Below are positions 1 to 6,700 of a DNA stretch of 8,423 nt, piece after piece. The notes under the pieces were generated by a model. The model did not search any database and had not been told where the DNA came from. It saw only the letters and a program-made list of their open reading frames with translations. The DNA is taken from the NCBI GenBank assembly GCA_035290085.1, contig DATDVK010000095.1, positions 1 to 8,423 of the forward strand, read 5' to 3'. Source of the DNA: GWB1-54-5 sp035290085 (GTDB lineage Bacteria; Patescibacteriota; Gracilibacteria; Peribacterales; Peribacteraceae). Positions within the stretch are counted from its first letter, which is position 1. Each line of letters opens with the position of its first letter. The translations under genes and the position numbers were made by a program.

Positions 1-277
1 ACCCCAACCCTAACCCTTCATCTCCCTGTTCTCTCTCACCACCCCCGAACACGGGAGGACTCTCGTAGACATCATCCCCTATGAGCTTGCGCATATCCCC
101 GGAGAGAGGCACCTCTATGATCACCGATGCCGTCGGGGCGCCGAAGAGGAGCAGCTCACAGGAGTGGAGGAGAAGAAGCAGGAGAAGGAGAAGAAGCAGG
201 GTACGCCTGTGTGAGCGCCGGCTGCTCTTTCGCTGCTCAGGGAGCGGTGGCTGATCTTGTGTGTCTGTTTCGGGCAT
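1..277 (-). CDS. Unknown exported or membrane-anchored protein, N-terminal part only
   Basis: The reading frame is open from an ATG at 275-277 to the left window edge, giving 92 codons without a stop; the C-terminus lies outside. The N-terminus is polar and then basic (RRSHRR, about residues 20-25). A run of eleven leucines follows (27-37), then HSC at 38-40, so LHSC could serve as an atypical lipobox with Cys40 as the lipidated residue. A short beta-rich stretch (ASVIIEVPL, about 50-58) follows, then a Gly/Glu-rich segment near the edge. A TATAAT sits 9 bases upstream of the ATG, which supports this start and implies a nearly leaderless mRNA. I do not recognise the family. The leucine run is encoded by an 18-bp repeat that may vary in copy number. 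The lemA-like gene lies upstream on the same strand but is separated by a repeat element, so co-transcription is doubtful. An uncleaved signal anchor is as likely as a lipoprotein. Confidence 0.6.
   Translation of the reverse strand, partial: MPETDTQDQPPLPEQRKSSRRSHRRTLLLLLLLLLLLHSCELLLFGAPTASVIIEVPLSGDMRKLIGDDVYESPPVFGGGEREQGDEGLGLG
169..200. repeat. Two in-frame 14-bp direct repeats, 18-bp period, inside a leucine tract
   Basis: GGAGAAGAAGCAGG occurs at 169-182 and again at 187-200. The unit is 18 bp, six codons, and encodes part of the poly-leucine signal or anchor segment on the minus strand. Purine-rich in-frame repeats of this kind can gain or lose units by slippage. Confidence 0.7.
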
Positions 278-286
278 AATCGTTGA

Positions 287-292
287 ATTATA
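287..292 (-). promoter_or_regulatory. Consensus -10 box of the left-edge gene
   Basis: The minus strand reads TATAAT here, a perfect -10 hexamer ending 9 bases before the ATG at 277. Transcription would start about 3-5 bases before the start codon. No good -35 is present at 16-18 bp; the nearest TTGTAC (318-323) is 25 bp away. The gene may therefore be expressed from the -10 alone and translated leaderless. Confidence 0.45.
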
Positions 293-373
293 CTTCAAAA
301 GGCACAATTACGCCACTGTACAACTTCCCGGGATTGATACGCATTTCTATTACAAAGGTAGTGTTCACGTAAA

Positions 374-421
374 GGAACCTCTGAAAACACCCAAATTGTC
401 ACAGTGAACCCTGACGAAGAT
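374..421 (+). repeat. Copy A of a 48-bp module shared with 1301-1347
   Basis: The segment begins GGAACCTCTGAAAACACCC and continues through AAATTGTCACAGTGA to CCTGACGAAGAT. The stretch at 1301-1347 is the same sequence with scattered differences (GGAAGCTCTGAAAAATACCC, AAATTGTCATAGTGA, CCTGACGAA). Here it is not bounded by its own inverted repeat, so it looks like a half or decayed copy trapped in another element. Confidence 0.65.
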
Positions 422-482
422 GCCAATCGTACTTCCCCTCCCGGTTTACCCCTCGAAGCCCTGGCGAAGTGGGGCGGGAGGG

Positions 483-561
483 CCTGCCTGCCGGACAGGC
501 AGGGATTAAGGGGAGGGGGTACGCCACCCCCTCTCCCTCACCCTCTCCCAAAAGGAGAGGG
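483..561. repeat. Cluster of three GC-rich hairpins
   Basis: Three successive inverted repeats fill this stretch. CCTGCCTG (483-490) pairs with CAGGCAGG (496-503). GAGGGGGT (513-520) pairs with ACCCCCTC (526-533). CCCTCTCC (541-548) pairs with GGAGAGGG (554-561). They resemble dispersed intergenic palindromes seen in many bacterial genomes. None is followed by a T run on either strand, so they are not typical intrinsic terminators. Confidence 0.65.
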
Positions 562-627
562 AAGATTGCCTTACGAGAACAGACGTTTATGTGAACACTA
601 CCTCATTGTTTTCATCGCATCTGAGTG

Positions 628-1188
628 TCACATCCGGATATCCGGTTCCGGAGCGAAACCGTCCACATTCAAATACGGAAGCTGCTCCTGTTCCCCCACG
701 AGGTTCGCAGTGAGCGCGAAAGATTTGCTCCGAATCAGGTTGTTCCACGTGAGGACGGACTGGTTGTACTCCTGCATCTTCTCTCTCAATTCGCCCTTCC
801 AGTTCATCTCTTCCTTCAGTTGCACAAAGGCAGACGACAGAAAGAGCGGATGCTCCGGCGGTACGCTTGCAATCAGTGCAAAAATTCCACTCTGTATTCC
901 ATGGATCAGCTGTACCTTCTCCTGCAGGGAGAGTCCCTCTCTCACCCTGGCACGGGTTGCCCGGAGGTTCCGGCCTCTGCTCCTGAGTTCCGGGATCGTG
1001 TCATCTTCCGAGAGTATTTTTGTGACATAGTTGTCCACAAACGACGACGACATTCCCAGGATGGTATCTGCCTGTGTGTTGGTCTGGGTGCTAGCAATCT
1101 TGAAATCGGCTACCTGGCTCCGGAACCAGAACACCGCGACAACCGGCACTGCAATAAGGATGGTTAGAATGACAAGAAATTTCTTCAT
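628..1188 (-). CDS. lemA: Divergent LemA-family membrane-anchored protein
   Basis: The product is 186 residues, close to the usual LemA length. It starts MKKF, has one hydrophobic segment at about residues 4-22 and is otherwise helical and polar. The C-terminal part carries the LemA signature pattern: a helix ending QEYNQSVLTWNNLIRS followed by an aliphatic NLVGEQEQLPYL stretch, matching the family's YNxxVxxYNxxIxxFP...GF...yF region. The N-terminal half has QTNTQADTIL in place of the family's AWxQVDVQLxRR region, so it is a divergent member. LemA proteins have a short N-terminus outside and a coiled domain; their role is poorly defined. I chose the ATG at 1188 over an upstream ATG at 1254: it places the membrane segment at the N-terminus, follows a promoter (1214-1243), and the extra 22 residues are coded inside that promoter. 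The gene ends with TGA at 628 and is divergent from the DUF916 gene. No clear Shine-Dalgarno sequence is present. Confidence 0.72.
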   Translation of the reverse strand: MKKFLVILTILIAVPVVAVFWFRSQVADFKIASTQTNTQADTILGMSSSFVDNYVTKILSEDDTIPELRSRGRNLRATRARVREGLSLQEKVQLIHGIQSGIFALIASVPPEHPLFLSSAFVQLKEEMNWKGELREKMQEYNQSVLTWNNLIRSKSFALTANLVGEQEQLPYLNVDGFAPEPDIRM

Positions 1189-1213
1189 TGCAATGGGGTG
1201 GAAATTGTCTTTC

Positions 1214-1243
1214 AGGATAGCAGAAAAGCCCCGTATCTGGCAA
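1214..1243 (-). promoter_or_regulatory. Extended -10 promoter of the lemA-like gene
   Basis: On the minus strand, TTGCCA (1238-1243) and TATCCT (1214-1219) are separated by 18 bp, and the -10 carries the extended TG motif (TGCTATCCT). The predicted start of transcription is near 1207, leaving a leader of about 19 bases before the ATG at 1188. Confidence 0.55.
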
Positions 1244-1289
1244 TTGGAACACACCGCTCATCGCTCACCACATTCGCTTACAGCGGAAG

Positions 1290-1300
1290 ACTTGCGCTAG
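1290..1300 (+). repeat. Left 11-bp direct repeat flanking the MITE
   Basis: ACTTGCGCTAG abuts the left inverted repeat of the element at 1301 and recurs exactly at 1452-1462 on the other side. It fits a target-site duplication, although the right copy lies 7 bp outside the inverted repeat. Confidence 0.6.
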
Positions 1301-1444
1301 GGAAGCTCTGAAAAATACCCAAATTGTCATAGTGAGCCTGACGAACTACGACAATTTGGCACATGCTATGGTTCGTGGTTCGACAGAGCTCACCATGACA
1401 TCTTTGGGCTCACCAAGACATGCTGTGGGTTTTTCAGAGCTTCC
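1301..1444. mobile_element. 144-bp MITE-like element in the lemA/DUF916 intergenic region
   Basis: The left end GGAAGCTCTGAAAAATACCC (1301-1320) has its reverse complement at 1426-1444, with a perfect 15-bp core (GGAAGCTCTGAAAAA) and a 2-base gap before CCCA. Inside, CCAAATTGTCATAG (1319-1332) pairs with CTACGACAATTTGG (1346-1359) with one mismatch, forming a 14-bp stem. A separate segment on the minus strand repeats the pattern ATGTCnTGGTGAGC twice with about 20-bp spacing (1388-1422), resembling dispersed TGTCATGGTGAGC repeats. There is no ORF of note. Eleven-base direct repeats flank it. It lies between divergent promoters and may affect both genes. Confidence 0.7.
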
Positions 1445-1451
1445 TTAATGC

Positions 1452-1462
1452 ACTTGCGCTAG
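1452..1462 (+). repeat. Right 11-bp direct repeat flanking the MITE
   Basis: This is the second exact copy of ACTTGCGCTAG, 7 bp beyond the right inverted repeat and 21 bp before the DUF916 start codon. Removing 1301-1462 would restore a single copy and a compact divergent intergenic region. Confidence 0.6.
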
Positions 1463-1483
1463 ACATCATTCCTCAAAAAAGGC

Positions 1484-2578
1484 ATGCTGTTCGCTGGTAT
1501 GTACCGAAGAGGACTACGACAAATCTCCGGGGGAATTCTCTGTACCCTGCTCATACTGCACGGCCGTGTTTCGCTTGCGCAAGGGCTCAGTGATGCGGAG
1601 GCGCAGCCGGCAGGGCAGCAGCAATCTTCTGTGGAAGCGGAAGCTGGAAATTCTTTTCCGGTGAACCCCCCGTCGCTCCGCGTGAACCAGTTCATCGGCA
1701 TAGAAGATAAAGACAACTTTGTGGTCGGCCCCATGCGCTTCGTGGCGCAGATGAAACCGGGAGAAGAAAAGACCTTCGATTTCACCATTCTCAATAAGCA
1801 GGGGGAAACCATCGTGCTCGCACTCTCCAAGGAAGATTTCCGGGGAGAACCCGGAACCGGCTTCCCGCAGTTCTTTGAATACGAAGGACCTTTCCCCGCA
1901 ACCAAGTGGCTCTTTACTGAAGTAGACCAGCTCACGCTGGAGCACGGCCAAATGGCCACCATCGCCGTACTGGTGAAAGTGCCGGAAAGAGCAGATCCCG
2001 GAGACCATATGGCCGCCGTCATCGTCGAGCGGGTCGCCCAGAAAAAAGCCGAGGGAGGGGGCTTTCAGGTCAAGCCGAGAATCGCCGTGCAGTTCATCAT
2101 CAGTGTGGAGGGAAACACCATACGCCAGGCACAGGTTTCTTCCTTCTCGGCCGCTCGATTCTGGAACTGGTCGCTCCCCATAGATTTCTCGGTACTGGCC
2201 CACAACCGCGGCACGGTGCACGTTGCCCCTTCCGGCACCATCGACATCCGCAATTTCCTCGGCACAACCGTCGATACCATCACAGTGGGAGACTGGTACG
2301 TTCTCCGCGATTCCATGAGTTCCCGCTCCTTCAGTTGGGATCCGCATTTTGCTCTGGGCTACTATACGGCCACCCTCGATATAGAACTTCTGGAAGAGCA
2401 GGAGCCCATAAGCCTCACGCTTGCATTCGTCGTGCTCCCCCTCATCCCCCTTCTCATTGTCCTTGCCATCACGTTCGCGGCTTCATTTCTCGTCCAGATC
2501 TTCTTCAGCCGCTTCGAAATCCGCTCGAAGAAAGCAGGGAAGAAAAAGGAGAGGAAGGAAGACACAGGGAAAACGTAG
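1484..2578 (+). CDS. DUF916/WxLIP-like surface protein with C-terminal membrane anchor
   Basis: The product is 364 residues. An N-terminal signal peptide has basic residues at about 8-12, a hydrophobic core at 17-27 and a likely cut after VSLA (32). A low-complexity Gln/Glu linker follows. The first beta-domain (about 82-210) begins with PGEEKTFDFTILNKQGE and ends with PGDHMAAVIVERV and a basic-to-valine strand (KPRIAVQFIISVEG). The second beta-domain (about 212-308) has NRGTVHVAPSGTIDIRNFLG. A membrane segment (about 311-341) and a Lys-rich cytoplasmic tail (342-364) close the protein. This order matches DUF916 plus DUF3324 proteins, called WxL-interacting proteins in Firmicutes, which bridge peptidoglycan, WxL proteins and the membrane. 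The assignment rests on pattern recognition, not a profile search. The ATG at 1484 is used; an in-frame ATG at 1499 would leave a shorter but workable signal. AAAAAAGG lies too close to the ATG to be a normal ribosome site. No promoter was found. Confidence 0.7.
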   Translation: MLFAGMYRRGLRQISGGILCTLLILHGRVSLAQGLSDAEAQPAGQQQSSVEAEAGNSFPVNPPSLRVNQFIGIEDKDNFVVGPMRFVAQMKPGEEKTFDFTILNKQGETIVLALSKEDFRGEPGTGFPQFFEYEGPFPATKWLFTEVDQLTLEHGQMATIAVLVKVPERADPGDHMAAVIVERVAQKKAEGGGFQVKPRIAVQFIISVEGNTIRQAQVSSFSAARFWNWSLPIDFSVLAHNRGTVHVAPSGTIDIRNFLGTTVDTITVGDWYVLRDSMSSRSFSWDPHFALGYYTATLDIELLEEQEPISLTLAFVVLPLIPLLIVLAITFAASFLVQIFFSRFEIRSKKAGKKKERKEDTGKT

Positions 2579-2633
2579 GGAAATAGGTCATTGCCGCTCT
2601 GCTTTTTCTCCGTATTTTCCACCTTTTCCCGGC

Positions 2634-2698
2634 CCTTCGACAGGGCTCAGGGCAGGCGCAGGTGGAGCCAAAATCCTTCGGCAGGCTCAGGACAGGCT
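2634..2698. repeat. Two tandem copies of a dispersed CCTTCGACAGGCTCAGGACAGG-type repeat
   Basis: Copy one (2634-2657) begins CCTTCGACAGGGCTCAG and copy two (2675-2698) begins CCTTCGGCAGGCTCAG; their starts are 41 bp apart and they share most positions. Sequences of this type recur between genes in many uncultivated bacteria, usually in pairs or inverted arrangements, and behave like REP elements. Confidence 0.65.
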
Positions 2699-2768
2699 GT
2701 GGCGCGACATCCTTCCAATAATGTGGCGAGCGGCTACACGAGGAACTTTTCTTCCTTGAAACCTTTCT

Positions 2769-2938
2769 GGCCAAAAATGCTGTTTGAGCGTGACGGCATC
2801 ACAGTGCCAGCAGCAGGACAAGGGAATGAGACCGTGCGGCTCACACCGGTAGAGACTTGTAATGCGCTAGCACGCGTCTCATTCCCGTTTAAACGATGCG
2901 GCCACCTTGCATGCCGTACAGCGAGTTCATTTTTGGCC
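2769..2938. repeat. 170-bp imperfect palindrome (long inverted repeat)
   Basis: Outer arms GGCCAAAAATG (2769-2779) and CATTTTTGGCC (2928-2938) are perfect. Inner arms GGGAATGAGAC (2822-2832) and GTCTCATTCCC (2876-2886) are also perfect and extend by CGTGC (2833-2837) against GCACG (2870-2874) across a one-base bulge. Both pairs share the same centre near 2854, and ACGGCAT (2793-2799) against ATGCCGT (2911-2917) lies between them. The whole segment is therefore one structure with decayed arms. It may be a fold-back mobile element or a structured transcript. No T run follows it. Confidence 0.65.
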
Positions 2939-2946
2939 GCTTTTTG

Positions 2947-2969
2947 GGCACTTTTTCTAAAAAAGTGTC
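2947..2969. repeat. A/T-rich hairpin next to the palindrome
   Basis: CACTTTTT (2949-2956) and AAAAAGTG (2960-2967) form an 8-bp stem with a 3-base loop, extended by one G-T and one G-C pair. On the plus strand the sequence after it is TCAAAAGG, not a T tract, so I do not call a terminator. Confidence 0.5.
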
Positions 2970-3064
2970 AAAAGGAGATGGAGGAAAATTTGTTCGGATA
3001 ACAGTGAGAAACTACCAGACCAGTTTTTTGTCAATGACGCCGCATGGAGCGAATGCTGGTTTTC

Positions 3065-3073
3065 TGCTATACT
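3065..3073 (+). promoter_or_regulatory. Extended -10 promoter of the dockerin/SLH operon
   Basis: TGCTATACT is a good extended -10 element, and no recognisable -35 lies 16-18 bp upstream. Transcription would start near 3080, about 10 bases before the ATG at 3090. The same TGnTATnnT form precedes three other genes in this window. Confidence 0.5.
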
Positions 3074-3089
3074 TTCTGGAAAACACAAC

Positions 3090-3734
3090 ATGCAATATCC
3101 ATCCGATTTCCGGCGGGAACGAAGAGCACGTATTCGCCTGTACAGCGGAATTCTCGCTGCTCTGTTTCTTGCGGTCCTCCCCTCTGCCATCTCTGCAATC
3201 TCCAGAAAACTTGCAGCAACGAATATCGGCGTGTCTCTCGTCATCGCAGACCAGGCGACGGACTTTCCCATCCATGTGATCGCGGCACCAGAAAAGCGCG
3301 TTCCTTCCGCCAACAACGACGATACGCGCCTGGAAGTGGAAGTGCGGAACGTTGGTTCCACCACACCGCTGTTCCGGCAACAGGTGCGGACGAGCTCAGG
3401 CGGTTACTTCAGCGGCCTCACACTCACAGATATCTCGACCGGCACCTACGACATCACCGCAAAGGGCTACTCGCACCTGCGCCGCAAAATGCCAAGCGTT
3501 GCTCTCTCAACCGGTACGACCATCGACTTCTCCACTGGCGGGACGGTGAAGCTGCTCTCCGGCGACGTGAACAGCGCGAGCGGCGATAACCTGGTGAACG
3601 GGATCGATCTCACGCTCGTTATCGGGGATCTCACGGGAAGCACCGAACGGTACGACTTAAACAGGGACGGCGTCGTGAACGGCATAGACCTCACCAATGC
3701 TATTACCAACCTCACAGAAACCGGTGACAGCTAA
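3090..3734 (+). CDS. Exported protein with C-terminal dockerin domain
   Basis: The product is 214 residues. A basic N-terminus (RRERRARIR, 8-16) and hydrophobic core (17-37) form a signal peptide or anchor. A beta-sandwich resembling carboxypeptidase-regulatory or Ig-like folds follows (about 78-150), with SSGGYFSGLTL and STGTYDITAKGYSHLRRK. The C-terminus (158-208) carries two dockerin-type calcium loops. The second is canonical, DLNRDGVVNGID (189-200), with ligands D189, N191, D193, N197 and D200. The first, beginning D159-V-N161 and ending N170-G-I-D173, has a three-residue insertion. Dockerins bind cohesins, usually to attach proteins to a scaffold. The following gene overlaps by 38 bp and starts with a cohesin-like domain, so the two are probably co-translated partners. 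No catalytic domain is present, so this would be an adaptor or structural piece, not a docked enzyme. GGAA eight bases before the ATG could act as a weak ribosome site. Confidence 0.75.
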   Translation: MQYPSDFRRERRARIRLYSGILAALFLAVLPSAISAISRKLAATNIGVSLVIADQATDFPIHVIAAPEKRVPSANNDDTRLEVEVRNVGSTTPLFRQQVRTSSGGYFSGLTLTDISTGTYDITAKGYSHLRRKMPSVALSTGTTIDFSTGGTVKLLSGDVNSASGDNLVNGIDLTLVIGDLTGSTERYDLNRDGVVNGIDLTNAITNLTETGDS

Positions 3735-6700
3735 ACATAACCCATCCACGGCCGGAACACACGTGCTGGCACACACAGTGCGGGAAGCCATGCTTGGCTT
3801 TCTGTTTGTGGGGCTTCTGATCTACAGCATGACGCTCCATGTCCAGAGTGCTTCTGCAGCCGCGGGGCAGATCTTCAAAATGCGCACGAGCGGCGGTGGG
3901 AGCACCTACTATGTCGGTCGCTGCTTCCGGGTGAACTTCTATGCGCAGACGGACAGCATGGACGTGAACTCCGCCGACCTCGTCGTACCCTACAGCTCTG
4001 CAAAGTTGGAACCGCACAGCAATTCCAGCTGTACGAGCGTGGCAACCTCTCTCCTCACAGACAGCCTCTTCCCGAACTATCCGGGTGCCGGAAACGTGAT
4101 TGAGGACAGCATGCTCAAACTCACCGGTGTGGACTCGAGCGGAGACAGCCCTGTAAATACGGGTGCTGCGCCGACAGATTCCCTGTTTGCCCATATCTTC
4201 TTCAAAGTACTGAGTACGAGCGGCTCTTCCCCCCTCAATTTCAGCTTCACGCTCGCAAGCACCACCGATACGAACATGGCGCAGGACGGCGGCGACGGGA
4301 CAGACGCACTCGACAGCGTGGATAACCTCACACTCGCGCTCATGGCGGACACGAATGCCCCGTACTTCTCCAGTTTGAGTCCGGCTGCTAGTGCCACCGG
4401 AGTCTCCATAACCGCAAACCTCTCCTTCGTCGTCACAGACAGCGGCGCGGGCATCAACTCCAGCACCGTGAGGGGAAAACTCAGTGGATCAACCCTCAGT
4501 GTGAGCACCAGCGGATGCAGCACGACAGACAGCAACCGCGTGTCCAGCTGCAACGGTTCTGCCGACCTTGGGACCATGAATTACAACGCCAACTACACCG
4601 TCACGCTCACCGGCGGGGACCTGGCTTCCACCACCAACACCGGTTCCCAGACGTGGACATTCGCCACGGAGGATGATGATGATGCACCGTACGTCGACGG
4701 CCAGAGCCCCGCAGAGAATGCTTCAGGCGTGTCCACGGGGACAACCATCGTGTTCCACATCAAGGACTACAAAGACCAGGCTGGCAGCGTGGCGGGACTC
4801 GGCGTGGATTTGAGTACGGTACAAGTCACCGTCACAGGCGCGGGAATTACGACCGCCACGTACTCCTCCGGGGATGCCGAATTTGGCTCTTCCGGCACCA
4901 GTGCCGACTACACCATCACCATCACTCCGGCAACGGACTTCCCGGAGAACACCTACGTGCATGCCACCATTACCGGATCGGACCTGCACATCCCACCGAA
5001 CGAGATGACTGCCGAGAAGTACCACTTCCGCACCGTGGACTCGCAGGGGCCGCAATTCACGAATTTCAGCCCTGCCCAGAGCGCAACGAGCGTTTCTGCA
5101 GATACCAATATCTCCTTCACAGTCTCTGATGTGGGAGCGGGAATCGATATCAGTAACACGACTGTCACCGTGGAAGGCACCGCCTACACCAGCGCAAGCC
5201 CGGCATTCAGCTACACAGGAACATCCTCGAGCTACAGCATCACTGTGAACCCGGCGAGTAATTACTCCGGAGGACAGGAAATCGACGTGAGTATTTTAAC
5301 GCGGGATCTCGCTTCTCCCACGGCGAACACCGGGAGCACAAGCTACAGCTTCGTGATTGCGAACACCTGCACTACCTGCTCCGTGGACGGGGAAGACCCG
5401 GCACGGTTCACCACCACAGCCACCACGGACGATACGGTCGTGTTCCACGTGAAGGACACAGGTGACGGCATCAATCAGAACACCATCTCCGCCACGATCA
5501 CGGGATCGGGAAATGCCGTGCCTGTGAGTCCTGTCACGTACACCGGCGCAAGCGCGGAAATGGCCATTACCGGCACTGCGGCGGACTACACCGTCACCAT
5601 CACACTCCCCGCAGCCATCAGTGAAGACATCGCATACTCCGTCAGTATCAGCGCTTCGGATGTCAACGGGCTCGCCATGTCCACCGTGAGCTACACTTTC
5701 TGGTACGACAGTGACGATGGCGCCGTCGCCAGCGTGTGCCCGGCTTGTCCCTCCTGCGACTCAGGAGATAGCGGAGGCGGTGGGGGCCACCGTGGAGGCG
5801 GCGGCGGAACCGCCGGACGCATTATCAGCGCACTCCGGGCACAGGACATCCCGATCATCGTGGCCCGTCGGCGGCTCCCGGGGTATGAAGACCCCATAGA
5901 ACGTATGCTTTCGGCTGAGATCGCCCGCAGCATTGAGAAGTGCTACATCGACGAAGAGGAAGTGCACGCGGCAGCTCCCCTCACCCACTACGAGGACATT
6001 GAACCGGGAGCATGGTACGAGGAAGCGCTCGCCGCATTCCTGGCAGACGGAATACTTGATGTCTCCCAGAAACATTTCCGGCCGGAAGATCCCGCGCAGC
6101 GCGCCGAAGCGGCCAAGCTGCTCACGCTCATCGACGGCAGAGAGACTGCGGAACCTCTCATACCGAGCTTCGACGACGTCCCGACCCAGGAGTGGTACTA
6201 CAGATTCATAGAGACTGCCGCAGAGAAGGGCTGGGTGAAGGGGGACCGCGACTGCTATGGATCACATCCGTGCTCCGCGCGCCCTGACGGCCGCATTACA
6301 CGCGCGGAGGCAGTGGCCATGATCGTGCGCTTCTTCGGGCTCCCACTCCTGAGCAGCGCGCCGCAGTTTACCGATAACGCAGAGGGAACCTGGTATGCCA
6401 CCTATGTACATACAGCCGCAGATCACTGCATCCTGAAGAAGGAGAACGGCTCTGCGCTCACATTCCCGAACAGAACCATCAATAGAGCGGAACTGGCTGT
6501 TATGCTGTACAGAGCCCGCCAGAACCTGCAGTACGGCAGGGACTGCACATGGGGAGGCACCACGCCGGGCCCATCGGCTTTCAGAGACGATGGGGGGGAG
6601 GACACGCGTCTCGCGGCATCGCTGCTCTCCCCGCGCGATTCAGCCCCCTCCAGCCCCAACGCCGCCGTAAGCGTACTCCTTGGGCTCCTCGCGATGATCG

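Larger units (their letters stand above)
357..602. mobile_element. MITE-like element with 19-bp terminal inverted repeats
   Basis: The left end GGTAGTGTTCACGTAAAGG (357-375) is matched in reverse complement at the right end (584-602) with two mismatches, GGTAGTGTTCACATAAACG. The 246-bp body carries no credible gene. It contains a 48-bp module (374-421) shared with the element at 1301-1444 and then three GC-rich hairpins (483-561). I see no target-site duplication. It sits in the 350-bp gene-free gap between the left-edge gene and the lemA-like gene. The ends look like those of a transposase-mobilised non-autonomous element, but I cannot name the parent IS family. Confidence 0.6.
2579..3089. 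other. Gene-free 511-bp gap rich in palindromes
   Basis: I see no credible gene here; open frames read through repeats and lack protein-like composition. The gap holds two dispersed-repeat copies (2634-2698), a long imperfect palindrome (2769-2938), an A/T hairpin (2947-2969) and the extended -10 box for the dockerin gene. No convincing terminator follows the DUF916 stop, so readthrough transcription into the next operon is possible. Confidence 0.6.

Noticed and set aside
1..16. Telomere-like CCCTAACCC pattern at the left edge
   Set aside because: It is a single short C-rich stretch, lies inside an open reading frame on the minus strand and resembles dispersed C-rich filler seen at 526-561.
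541..561. Intrinsic terminator for the lemA-like gene
   Set aside because: The stem is good, but no T tract follows it on the minus strand.
404..1030. 208-residue plus-strand reading frame
   Set aside because: It runs through the MITE hairpins and antisense to the lemA-like gene; its composition is not protein-like.
1189..1254. Longer start for the lemA-like gene at ATG 1254
   Set aside because: The extension is coded inside the predicted promoter and pushes the membrane segment away from the N-terminus.
1301..1444. CRISPR-like or tRNA-like element
   Set aside because: Repeats are inverted and terminal with no regular spacers, and there is no cloverleaf; a MITE explains the structure better.
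1514..2347. 277-residue minus-strand reading frame
   Set aside because: It is antisense to the DUF916 gene, with no promoter or recognisable domains, and is a shadow of the coding strand.
2591..3001. 136-residue reading frame in the 2579-3089 gap
   Set aside because: It is translated from dispersed repeats (FDRAQG, PSAGSGQA) and the palindrome, and has no credible start or domain.
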